From: an uncultured Phycisphaerales bacterium
Lineage (GTDB): Bacteria > Planctomycetota > Phycisphaerae > Phycisphaerales > SM1A02
Reading direction: 5' to 3'
NCBI GenBank assembly: GCA_946886375.1
Contig: CAMPIL010000050.1
Span: 1 to 14,207, forward strand
DNA: 14,207 nt
A program made the position numbers and the translations under genes. This document shows, piece after piece, positions 7,844 through 14,034 of this stretch. Position 1 is the first letter of the stretch. The number at the start of each line of letters is the position of its first letter. The notes under the pieces are model-generated. The model was not told the DNA's origin, did no database searches, and saw only the letters and a list, made by a program, of their open reading frames with translations.

Positions 7844-7886
7844 CGATTGTTTCGGACAATCGATCCGTTTCGGATCGCTTAAAGCG
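7844..7886. promoter_or_regulatory. Three overlapping inverted repeats upstream of the thioredoxin gene
   Basis: Three perfect dyads overlap end to end: CGATTGT-TTCGG-ACAATCG (7844-7862), CGATCCG-TTT-CGGATCG (7861-7877) and CGCTT-A-AAGCG (7876-7886). GTTTCGGA is also directly repeated (7849-7856 and 7867-7874), as is GCGATTG (7843-7849 and 7884-7890). The block ends about 33 nt before the ATG of the TlpA-like gene. It could be operators or a structured 5' leader. No T-tract follows on either strand, so it is unlikely to be a terminator. Confidence 0.55.
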
Positions 7887-7969
7887 ATTGCGCGGCTGGT
7901 CATGAACACAAAGACGCCAAAGCCGGGGCGGGCTGCTTATTGTATCCACTGGCCGCCGGGCCGTTGCAA

Positions 7970-8761
7970 CTAACCCGAGGCAGGCGAGGAGAGTGAAAAC
8001 GTGATGATGTCGTAGAGCGCATGCGCCCCGACCACGATGCCAAAGCCCCGCACGACGTACACCGCGCCGAAGTACAGTCCCGCCAAAAAGTAGAACACCG
8101 CATCAATCGGAGCCGTGAGCGGGTGATACCACGCGAATGCCGCCGCCGAGACAGTCACGGCGATGGCCGATCCCAGGCGATCGGTCGCGCCGCCCACATC
8201 CACCAGCAGCGTATGCACCACAGCCACAAGCAGCATGCGGAACATCAGTTCCTCGTAGAGGCCCGCACCGACGCTCAGTGCCCATTCCGAACCCAATCCA
8301 AGCCCGCTCCAGGAAGTCTGGTCGTTGCCGCTCATCATCACGGCGACATTCACGGCAGCGGCGCGGCGGATCAACTGGCCAAGCAGAAGCAGGGGAATCG
8401 CGACGGCCAGCGACTCGATGGCCATGCCGCCTACCGCAGGGTAGTCGATTTTCCAGGGGTCGCGGTTGAGTACGTGCCAGATGAACAGGACGACGATGAC
8501 GACGATTCCGCCGAGGAACAGGCTGCTGTCGATGGGAATGCCGAACGCCGCGAAGAAATTCAGAAGCGTTTCATGCGCCTTGTTGGTCAGGACGCCGCGA
8601 TCTGACCGCAGCAGAAAGATGAGGCTGATTTCATAGACAACGACCAGCGGCAGCAGGAATGCCAGGATTTGCAGCGGGCGCCGGGAAATATCCCAGTACC
8701 CGAGCAGGTGCGGCGAACCTCGCCGTGACGATCGTGCTTTGGGCTTGATTCGTGGCGACAT
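7970..8761 (-). CDS. CPBP-family intramembrane metalloprotease (Abi/Rce1-like)
   Basis: With ATG 8761 the protein has 263 residues; TTG 8776 is possible and neither start has a clear Shine-Dalgarno site. After a basic N-terminus come several membrane segments, including ILAFLLPLVVVYEISLIFLL, LFLGGIVVIVVLFIWHVL and SLAVAIPLLLLGQLI. The three CPBP motifs are present: YEELMFR with Glu170, Glu171 and Arg175; FAWYH with His213; and HALYD with His247 and Asp251. These form the intramembrane active site of Rce1-type proteases. In bacteria the family serves in bacteriocin self-immunity, maturation of small peptides, or unknown roles. No bacteriocin-like small gene is seen next to it; the neighbours are rpsT and the thioredoxin gene, so the role here is open. 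Confidence 0.82.
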   Translation of the reverse strand: MSPRIKPKARSSRRGSPHLLGYWDISRRPLQILAFLLPLVVVYEISLIFLLRSDRGVLTNKAHETLLNFFAAFGIPIDSSLFLGGIVVIVVLFIWHVLNRDPWKIDYPAVGGMAIESLAVAIPLLLLGQLIRRAAAVNVAVMMSGNDQTSWSGLGLGSEWALSVGAGLYEELMFRMLLVAVVHTLLVDVGGATDRLGSAIAVTVSAAAFAWYHPLTAPIDAVFYFLAGLYFGAVYVVRGFGIVVGAHALYDIITFSLSSPASG

Positions 8762-8861
8762 GCGGGTGGAAAGCAAACAAGGCGATACGGTGCAGGAGAC
8801 ACGCTCCCGTCACGGCATCACCTTGTCAACATGTCACAGCAGCAGTGCGTCGGCGTCAACT

Positions 8862-9134
8862 TCACGCTTTGGACTGCAGGGCCTTCAGCCGTCGCGCCAG
8901 GCGGCTCTTGCGCCGCGCCGCGGTGTTGCGGTGAATGGTGTCGGTGCAGGCGATCTTGTCCAGCAGGCCCGAAGTCTTGCGGAACTCTTCCTCAGCGGTC
9001 TTCACGTTCTGTTCCTGCACGGCGGCGAGGAAACGCCCGATCTGCTCCTTGATCCGGCGCTTCCGCCACAGGTTGCGGGAGTGCTTGATGGCGTCCTGAC
9101 GCATGCGTTTCTTGGCTGAGTTCGTATTGGGCAC
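8862..9134 (-). CDS. rpsT: 30S ribosomal protein S20
   Basis: The 90-residue basic protein begins MPNTNSAKKRMRQDAIKHSR and continues with RNLWRKRRIKEQI, LDKIACTDTIHRNTAARRKS and RLARRLKAL. This is the typical S20 order: SAKKR near the start and the 'G-x-i-H-x-N-t-A-a-R-k-k-S-r-L' block, here with TIHRNTAARRKSRL. S20 binds the 16S rRNA 5' and 3' minor domains early in 30S assembly. The start is GTG 9134, with AGGA 8 nt upstream; an open frame extends further but lacks S20 character. S20 often uses a weak or non-ATG start, linked with autogenous control, so the GTG is in character. A promoter is proposed at 9169-9196. Confidence 0.95.
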   Translation of the reverse strand: MPNTNSAKKRMRQDAIKHSRNLWRKRRIKEQIGRFLAAVQEQNVKTAEEEFRKTSGLLDKIACTDTIHRNTAARRKSRLARRLKALQSKA

Positions 9135-9168
9135 GAGCGAGTTCCTATCTGAAAATGGTGAGTCGCGT

Positions 9169-9196
9169 ATTATCGTCAACCGCGCCGAGAAATCAA
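9169..9196 (-). promoter_or_regulatory. Putative rpsT promoter
   Basis: On the minus strand, TTGATT (9196-9191) and GATAAT (9174-9169) are separated by 16 bp. They match four and five bases of the sigma-70 -35 and -10 consensus. The predicted leader before the GTG is about 28 nt. Confidence 0.45.
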
Positions 9197-9222
9197 CTGG
9201 ACAGGCTTCTTCCACTCCGCAC

Positions 9223-9255
9223 ACGGTTGAGGCAACCGTCCACTGGTGCTATCGT
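9223..9255 (+). promoter_or_regulatory. Putative tRNA-Arg promoter with overlapping dyad
   Basis: TTGAGG (9227-9232) and TATCGT (9250-9255) are 17 bp apart and place a start about 27 nt before the tRNA. The -35 box lies inside a perfect inverted repeat, ACGGTTG-AGG-CAACCGT (9223-9239), which could be a regulator site. Confidence 0.4.
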
Positions 9256-9288
9256 ATCGCCTCCAATCGCGGTTTTCGCCGCAGGGAA

Positions 9289-9362
9289 GCGAGTGTAGCT
9301 CAATTGGATAGAGCATCGGCCTACGAAGCCGGAGGTTAAAGGTTCGAGTCCTTTCACTCGCG
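9289..9362 (+). tRNA. tRNA-Arg (anticodon ACG)
   Basis: The 74-nt sequence folds as a full cloverleaf. The acceptor stem is GCGAGTG/CACTCGC with discriminator G9362. The D stem is GCTC/GAGC with GG in the loop. The anticodon stem is TCGGC/GCCGG around loop CTACGAA (anticodon ACG at 9323-9325). The T stem is AAAGG/CCTTT around TTCGAGT. CCA is not encoded. The A34 would be read as inosine, decoding CGU, CGC and CGA arginine codons. Confidence 0.96.
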
Positions 9363-9391
9363 TTTGGTGCAGTTCGTGGAGGGTGGCGGGG

Positions 9392-9426
9392 GCAGCCGGG
9401 CTCCGGGATGCCGGCCGGTCGGCTGC
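9392..9426. other. GC-rich hairpin between tRNA-Arg and pdhA
   Basis: GCAGCCG (9392-9398) and CGGCTGC (9420-9426) form a 7-bp perfect stem enclosing further CCGG pairings. It lies 30 nt after the tRNA. No T-tract follows on the plus strand, so it is not a standard intrinsic terminator. The rest of the 225-bp gap before pdhA holds no convincing promoter. Confidence 0.35.
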
Positions 9427-9587
9427 GATTCTCCAGAAAATAACGCCTGCCGCCTGCAATCGGCCGATAATTCCACGCAACGCGGCGGGGAGACTCCGTA
9501 GCGTTCACGCGCTTAGGATCATCAGCCTTCGGCCGCCGCAATTGCTCCAAGCCACCACAACCATTGGTTGGCACGAAGGATCGCTCG

Positions 9588-10673
9588 ATGCTCACGATGA
9601 CACAGGCCACAACCACAACCACTCAGCCCAGCAAGCCCGCCAAGGTCCCGGTCAAGATGCTCAAGCAGTGGCTGCGCGACATGCTCCTGATCCGGGAGTT
9701 TGAAGTGCGGTGCATGCAGGCTTACCAGAACAAGAAGATCGGCGGCTTCTGCCACGTGTACATCGGGCAGGAAGCCGTCGCCGTCGGCTGCATTGCCGCG
9801 GTGAATCCCGATGATCCGGTCATCACCGCCTATCGCGACCACGGCCACGCCCTGGCGCGCGGCATGGCCCCGAAGTACTGCATGGCCGAGATGTACGGCA
9901 AGATCAGCGGCTGCGCCAAGGGTAAGGGCGGCTCCATGCACATGTTCGACAAGGCCCACTGGATGTTCGGCGGCCACGGCATCGTCGGCGCGCAGTGCCC
10001 GCTCGGAGCCGGTCTCGCATTCGCCACCAAGTACATCGACGAAGTGATGAACGGCGAGAAATCGAAGAAGGTGACACTGTGCTTTCTGGGCGACGGCGCG
10101 CTCAATCAGGGCGCGTTTCATGAAGCCATGAACCTCGCCGGCGTGCTCAACCTGCCAGTGATTTTCATCTGCGAGAACAACGGCTATTCCATGGGAACCG
10201 CCATCAGCCGCGGCACGACCATGGGTCACGACATCACCAAAAAAGCCATCGGCTACGGCATGGACAGCGCGGTGGTCGACGGCATGAACGTGTTGAGCGT
10301 GTACAACGGCATGAAGCCCGTCATCGAGAAATGCCGTGAATCCAGCCGCCCGGCGTTCGTGGATGTGCGCACGTACCGCTTCAAGGGTCACTCAATGTCC
10401 GACCCGCGCAAGTACCGCACCAAGGAAGAAGAGCATCAGTACGAAGAACAGGACCCCATCGACAAACTCGTCGCGCACCTGACCGAACAGCACGGCATGT
10501 CGAAGGATGAATACGACGCGATGGTGAAGGATGTGCGCAATGAAGTGCGCGACGCGGTTGAGTTCGCAGAGCAATCGCCGGTTCCGCCGCTGGATGAGTT
10601 GTACAAGGATGTGTACGTGGAGCAGTGGGGACCGTACAAGGGAACCAGTCCTCCTGAGATGCTGGAGAAATGA
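9588..10673 (+). CDS. pdhA: Pyruvate dehydrogenase E1 component, alpha subunit
   Basis: The 361-residue protein starts at ATG 9588, with AAGGA 7 nt upstream; a second ATG at 9597 is possible. It is the alpha subunit of an alpha2beta2 thiamine-diphosphate-dependent E1. Evidence: YRDHGHALARG from Tyr82; GKGGSMHMF and GGHGIVGAQCPLGAG; the thiamine-diphosphate motif from GDG at 168-170 to NN at 197-198; and YRFKGHSMSDPRKYR (His268, Ser271). This last loop contains the serine that is phosphorylated in mitochondrial enzymes and typifies pyruvate rather than branched-chain E1. With PdhB it decarboxylates pyruvate and transfers the acetyl group to lipoyl-E2. It is first of pdhA-pdhB-pdhC, and pdhB follows after 52 bp. 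Confidence 0.95.
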   Translation: MLTMTQATTTTTQPSKPAKVPVKMLKQWLRDMLLIREFEVRCMQAYQNKKIGGFCHVYIGQEAVAVGCIAAVNPDDPVITAYRDHGHALARGMAPKYCMAEMYGKISGCAKGKGGSMHMFDKAHWMFGGHGIVGAQCPLGAGLAFATKYIDEVMNGEKSKKVTLCFLGDGALNQGAFHEAMNLAGVLNLPVIFICENNGYSMGTAISRGTTMGHDITKKAIGYGMDSAVVDGMNVLSVYNGMKPVIEKCRESSRPAFVDVRTYRFKGHSMSDPRKYRTKEEEHQYEEQDPIDKLVAHLTEQHGMSKDEYDAMVKDVRNEVRDAVEFAEQSPVPPLDELYKDVYVEQWGPYKGTSPPEMLEK

Positions 10674-10725
10674 ACAAAGATCCGGCAGAGGGCCGCAGGC
10701 CCGTCTGACGATTCAGTTTTACCCC

Positions 10726-11712
10726 ATGGCCACAAGAGAAATCGAATTTCGAGACGCGTTGCGTGAAGCGATGTCCGAGGAAATGCGCCGCGATGAGCGG
10801 GTGTTCCTCATGGGCGAAGAAGTGGCCCAGTACAGCGGCGCGTACAAGGTCAGCCGCGGCATGCTGGAAGAATTCGGGCCGCAGCGCATCGTCGACACGC
10901 CCATTTCCGAATCCGGTTTCGCCGGGCTTGGAATCGGCGCAGCCATGATGGGGCTGCGGCCGATCGTTGAGTTCATGAGTTGGTCCTTCAGCCTCGTCGC
11001 CGCTGATCCCATTCTCAACAACGCGCCGAAGATGCTGTACATGTCCGGCGGGCAGTTTGGCTGCCCGATCGTCTTTCGCGGCAATGACGGCGCGGGCGGG
11101 CAACTTGGCTCCACGCACTCATGGTGCGTCGAGTCAATGTACGCCAACGTGCCGGGGCTGAAGATGGCGATCCCGTTCAATCCCTACGACGCAAAGGGCC
11201 TGCTTAAAACCGCCATTCGCGATGATGATCCTGTGTTCTTCCTCGAAAGCGAACGGCTGCTTTCCACCAAGGGCGAAGTGCCGGAGGAGGAGTACCTCAT
11301 TCCGTTCGGCAAGGCGATCGTTCGCCGTCCCGGCACCGACTGCACGATCGTGAGTTTCGGCCGACCGCTGTACTTCTGCCTGGAAGCGGCCGATGCGCTC
11401 GCAAAGGACGGCATCAATTGTGAAGTCATCGACGGCCGGACGATTCGGCCGCTGGACATTGATTCGATCGTGAACTCGGTTCGCAAGACGAATTACTGCG
11501 TCGTGGTCGATCAATCGTGGCCGTTTGCATCCGTGGGCGCGGAAATCGCAGCGCAAGTGCACAAGCACTGCTTCGATGAGTTGGACAATCACGTGCATCG
11601 CGTGCACAGCGATGACGTTCCCGCGCCGTACGCCTACAACCTCGAACAGGAAATGCTGCCCAATGCGCGCAAGATTGCTGAGGCGGTGCGGGCGGCGACG
11701 TACAATGCGTGA
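10726..11712 (+). CDS. pdhB: Pyruvate dehydrogenase E1 component, beta subunit
   Basis: The 328-residue protein is near the usual E1-beta length. It begins with REIEFRDALREAMSEEM, then FLMGEEVAQYSGAYKVSRG (Glu31/Glu32 near the thiamine site), RIVDTPISESGFAGLGIGAA, MYANVPGLKMAIPFNPYDAK and DDPVFFLESERLL. It ends with the transketolase C-terminal domain, including EVIDGRTIRPLDIDSIV. His131 in LGSTHSW matches the active-site histidine region of PdhB. The family call (pyruvate type) is supported by closeness to mitochondrial PdhB blocks such as YMSGG. No Shine-Dalgarno is visible before ATG 10726 (upstream bases CAGTTTTACCCC), so translation may depend on coupling to pdhA or on leaderless-like initiation. 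Partners are PdhA and the E2 encoded just downstream. Confidence 0.95.
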   Translation: MATREIEFRDALREAMSEEMRRDERVFLMGEEVAQYSGAYKVSRGMLEEFGPQRIVDTPISESGFAGLGIGAAMMGLRPIVEFMSWSFSLVAADPILNNAPKMLYMSGGQFGCPIVFRGNDGAGGQLGSTHSWCVESMYANVPGLKMAIPFNPYDAKGLLKTAIRDDDPVFFLESERLLSTKGEVPEEEYLIPFGKAIVRRPGTDCTIVSFGRPLYFCLEAADALAKDGINCEVIDGRTIRPLDIDSIVNSVRKTNYCVVVDQSWPFASVGAEIAAQVHKHCFDELDNHVHRVHSDDVPAPYAYNLEQEMLPNARKIAEAVRAATYNA

Positions 11713-11715
11713 AAC

Positions 11716-11817
11716 GAAGGCACAAGGCATAAGGCAAGTGGCGCTCGTGCCCTTCAATTCACATTTCCGTTCGCGATTGGTTTTCCTCATGCCCAATGCC
11801 TCGTGCCTCGTGCCTTC
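11716..11817. repeat. Roughly 100-bp intergenic element with terminal inverted repeats
   Basis: The left arm (11716-11736, GAAGGCACAAGGCATAAGG plus two bases) and right arm (11797-11817, TGCCTCGTGCCTCGTGCCTT plus one base) are 21-nt inverted repeats matching at 18 positions. Each arm is built of about 7-nt units (AAGGCAC-like or GTGCCTC-like). The 60-nt centre is AT-richer than the flanking genes and has no open frame of note. It fills almost the whole gap between pdhB and pdhC. It looks like a REP-type or miniature non-autonomous element; no transposase is in the window. If transcribed, the arms can pair into a long hairpin ending 7 nt before the pdhC ATG. Confidence 0.6.
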
Positions 11818-11824
11818 CTGACCC

Positions 11825-13294
11825 ATGCCCATTCCCATCACCATGCCGCGTCTGTCCGACACGATGGAGACCGGCACCATCATCAAGTGGAACGTCAAGG
11901 AAGGCGACGCCGTTTCCGCCGGTGATGTCATCGCCGATGTCGAAACCGACAAGGCGACGATGGAAATGGCCGCGTACGACGACGGCACCGTGGCGAAAAT
12001 CGCTGTGCCCGAGGGCAAACCAGTCAGCGTCGGCACTGTGATTGCAGTCCTCGCCGGCGAAGGCGAGGATGTGAAACAGGCCGCGGGCGCAGCCGGAAAC
12101 GGCGAGCACGCCGCCGCCAAAGTGGCGCGCCCGGAAGCGCGGCGAGAGCAACCATCGCAGCGGACCGAAGAGCGCCTCACCGCCAAGATGACCGAGGCGT
12201 CGACCGGTCAGCCGAAACCGGCCGCGCCCGCCGCCAGACCGGAAGTGCCGCAACAACAGGCCCGGCAGATGGAACCCGAAGGTGTGGCTGCTCAAGCCCC
12301 GCCGCGTGAGGAACTTGGGCGCACGCGAGTAAGCCCCGTTGCGCGGCTGCTGGCCGAGGAGCACGGCGTCAATCTTGGTTCCATTGAAGGAACCGGGCCC
12401 GGCGGTCGCATCATCAAGCGCGATGTGATGAAGGCCGTAGAAACGGCGGGCGAAACCGCCGCGGCCGTGCCTCCCGCTGCGAGGAGCGATCAACGCACCG
12501 CGCTCAGCGCCCCGCGTCCGCGAACCGAAGAAGTCGTCGCCACGCGCGTGCCGATGCCTGCTCCGGAAATCCGGGTTGGCGCGCCGGGGGCCATGCAAAC
12601 GCGCTCCATTCAACTTTCGGGCATGCGGCAGACCATCGCGCGGCGGCTGGTCGAATCCAAGACCACCATCCCGCACTATCAGGTCACCGCGACCTTCAAC
12701 ATGGACCCGCTTTTGGAGATGCGCCGCACGCTCAATGAGCAACTTGAGCCACAAGGCGTGAAACTCTCCGTCAACGATTTTCTCGTGCGCGCATGTGCCC
12801 TGGCCATGTATCGCCATCCAGAGTTCAACGCATCGTGGGCCGGTGATCACATCGAGGTGCATGGCGAAATCAACATCGGCATCGCGATTTCCATTCCGGC
12901 CGAGCGCGGCGGGGGACTGGTCGTCGCCACTATCCGCAACGCTGATCAGAAGAGCCTGCGCGTGATTTCCTTTGAGAGCAAAGCGCTGGCTGAGAAAGCC
13001 CGCACGCGCGGCCTTTCCATGGACGAAATGAGCGACACGACGTTCACCATTTCGAATCTTGGAATGTTTGGCGTGGACAATTTCACCGCGATCATCAACC
13101 CGCCCAACAGCGCGATTCTCGCCGTCGGAGCCGCGATTGAGAAGCCGGTCGTCCGCAACCACCAGTTGGCCATCGGCCACGAAATGAGCGCGACGCTCAG
13201 TTGCGACCATCGCGTCATCGATGGCGCGATGGCGGCTGAGTATTTGCAGACCCTGCGACAACTGGTCGAAAACCCCGGCACTCTGATCGTCTGA
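11825..13294 (+). CDS. pdhC: Dihydrolipoamide acetyltransferase, E2 of pyruvate dehydrogenase
   Basis: The 489-residue protein has full E2 layout. One lipoyl domain (about 1-80) carries the lipoylation site ETDKATME (Lys43). A long Ala/Pro/Glu-rich linker follows. A peripheral subunit-binding domain at about 168-205 has RVSPVARLLAEEHGVNLGSI and GTGPGGRIIKRDV. A second flexible linker leads to the catalytic domain at about 258-489, with MRQTIARRLVESK, TTFTISNLGMFGVDNF and SCDHRVIDGA (catalytic His462, Asp466). It forms the core of the complex and transfers acetyl from lipoamide to CoA. ATG 11825 lacks a Shine-Dalgarno site; the upstream bases belong to the inverted-repeat element. E3 (lpd) is not nearby, so it must be encoded elsewhere. 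Confidence 0.95.
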   Translation: MPIPITMPRLSDTMETGTIIKWNVKEGDAVSAGDVIADVETDKATMEMAAYDDGTVAKIAVPEGKPVSVGTVIAVLAGEGEDVKQAAGAAGNGEHAAAKVARPEARREQPSQRTEERLTAKMTEASTGQPKPAAPAARPEVPQQQARQMEPEGVAAQAPPREELGRTRVSPVARLLAEEHGVNLGSIEGTGPGGRIIKRDVMKAVETAGETAAAVPPAARSDQRTALSAPRPRTEEVVATRVPMPAPEIRVGAPGAMQTRSIQLSGMRQTIARRLVESKTTIPHYQVTATFNMDPLLEMRRTLNEQLEPQGVKLSVNDFLVRACALAMYRHPEFNASWAGDHIEVHGEINIGIAISIPAERGGGLVVATIRNADQKSLRVISFESKALAEKARTRGLSMDEMSDTTFTISNLGMFGVDNFTAIINPPNSAILAVGAAIEKPVVRNHQLAIGHEMSATLSCDHRVIDGAMAAEYLQTLRQLVENPGTLIV

Positions 13295-13302
13295 CGTCAG
13301 AC
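13289..13302. promoter_or_regulatory. Perfect 14-bp palindrome over the pdhC stop codon
   Basis: GTCTGACGTCAGAC is its own reverse complement and contains the pdhC TGA. It lies 14 bp before the DUF2585 start. As DNA it could bind a dimeric regulator; as RNA it gives a 5-bp stem with a 4-nt loop. Chance occurrence cannot be excluded. Confidence 0.3.
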
Positions 13303-13316
13303 TCTGCAAGTTCTCC

Positions 13317-13961
13317 ATGGCCGCACCTGATCCAATGTCGCTGCGCGCAACGCGCTCGTATCAGCCGTATCTCGTCATGGCGATGGTGGTTGCCGCTATG
13401 GTGATTGCGCTGAAAATTGAAGGGCGCCTGTGGCAATGCGATGAGGGCGACAACCTGCGGCTGTGGGTCGGCAACGCGTGGACGCCGCACTGCTCGCAGC
13501 ATCTGGCGGATCCCTACAGCCTCACGCACCTCTCGCACGGCTTGATTTTCTTCAGCGCGATGTGGTTGCTCATTCCGCGCACCTCGCTCGCATGGCGGTT
13601 GTGCATTGCGATCACCATTGCCGCGGGTTGGGAAGTGCTTGAGAATTCGCCGCTGATCATCAACCGCTACCGAACCGCGACGATGTCGCTGGACTATCTG
13701 GGCGACAGCGTGGTGAACTCGCTGGGCGATGTGCTGGCGTGCGGCATCGGCTTCTTCATCGCTCGCTGGCTTGGGCTGGTAAGGACCGCGTTAGTCTTTC
13801 TCGCCTCTGAAATCTTCCTTGTGTTCGTGATTCGTGACAGCCTGTTGCTCAGCACCTTCATGCTCATCGCCCCGATCGACAGCATCAAGCAATGGCAAAT
13901 GCAGGGCAGCGCGGGTGTGGCGGTCTCGCAGGCGGATCGCCAGATGCAGAAATCAGATTGA
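13317..13961 (+). CDS. DUF2585 (UPF0314) family membrane protein
   Basis: The 214-residue protein has several membrane segments: YLVMAMVVAAMVIALKI, GLIFFSAMWLLIP, WRLCIAITIAAGWEV and ALVFLASEIFLVFVIR. It carries the family signature: SQHLADPYSLTHLSHGLIFF, then ENSPLIINRYRTATMSLDYL (from Glu109) and GDSVVNSLGD (Asp130 and Ser131 conserved). This matches DUF2585/UPF0314 proteins known mainly from alphaproteobacteria, whose function is unknown. ATG 13317 lies 22 bp after the pdhC stop with a weak ribosome site; ATG 13335 is an alternative. The spacing suggests cotranscription with pdhABC. The last 25 residues (after SIKQW) are polar and overlap a short repeated sequence, so the tail may be poorly conserved. 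Confidence 0.8.
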   Translation: MAAPDPMSLRATRSYQPYLVMAMVVAAMVIALKIEGRLWQCDEGDNLRLWVGNAWTPHCSQHLADPYSLTHLSHGLIFFSAMWLLIPRTSLAWRLCIAITIAAGWEVLENSPLIINRYRTATMSLDYLGDSVVNSLGDVLACGIGFFIARWLGLVRTALVFLASEIFLVFVIRDSLLLSTFMLIAPIDSIKQWQMQGSAGVAVSQADRQMQKSD

Positions 13962-13984
13962 AGACTGCGATTTCAGATTTGAAG
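13954..13984. repeat. Imperfect short direct repeat after the DUF2585 gene
   Basis: TCAGATTGAAG (13954-13964) and TCAGATTTGAAG (13973-13984) are two near-identical units about 19 bp apart, spanning the stop codon of the DUF2585 gene. They resemble remnants of a short intergenic tandem repeat. The remaining bases to 14034 hold no recognisable terminator. Confidence 0.4.
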
Positions 13985-14034
13985 CCGAGTCCTGGCGCTC
14001 GGATGCCCAATTGCCAACCGTCAATCGAAAAATT

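Noticed and set aside
7970..8761. CPBP protease as part of a bacteriocin or defence cassette
   Set aside because: No small precursor peptide, transporter or defence gene is adjacent; neighbours are housekeeping genes, so only the family is claimed.
8824..8829. Perfect TTGACA on the minus strand upstream of the CPBP gene
   Set aside because: No acceptable -10 hexamer at 16-18 bp, so I do not call a promoter.
9289..9362. tRNA-Arg as an attachment site for an integrated element
   Set aside because: The genes on both sides are core genes, there is no integrase, and I saw no repeat of the tRNA 3' end in the window.
9466..9471. GATAAT hexamer upstream of pdhA as a -10 box
   Set aside because: No -35-like hexamer at the right distance; evidence too thin to list as a promoter.
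9193..9480. Minus-strand frame reading KGLEPLTSGFVGRC
   Set aside because: This is the antisense of the tRNA-Arg gene, a well-known type of spurious protein annotation, not a gene.
9522..10391. Minus-strand open frame of 289 codons, His/Ala-rich, opposite pdhA
   Set aside because: pdhA is unambiguous on the plus strand; the antisense reading is compositional noise.
11759..13318. Long minus-strand open frame (519 codons) opposite pdhC, His/Gly/Arg-rich
   Set aside because: It is an antisense shadow of a clear E2 gene produced by high-GC codon bias; its composition is low-complexity and it has no domain or ribosome site.
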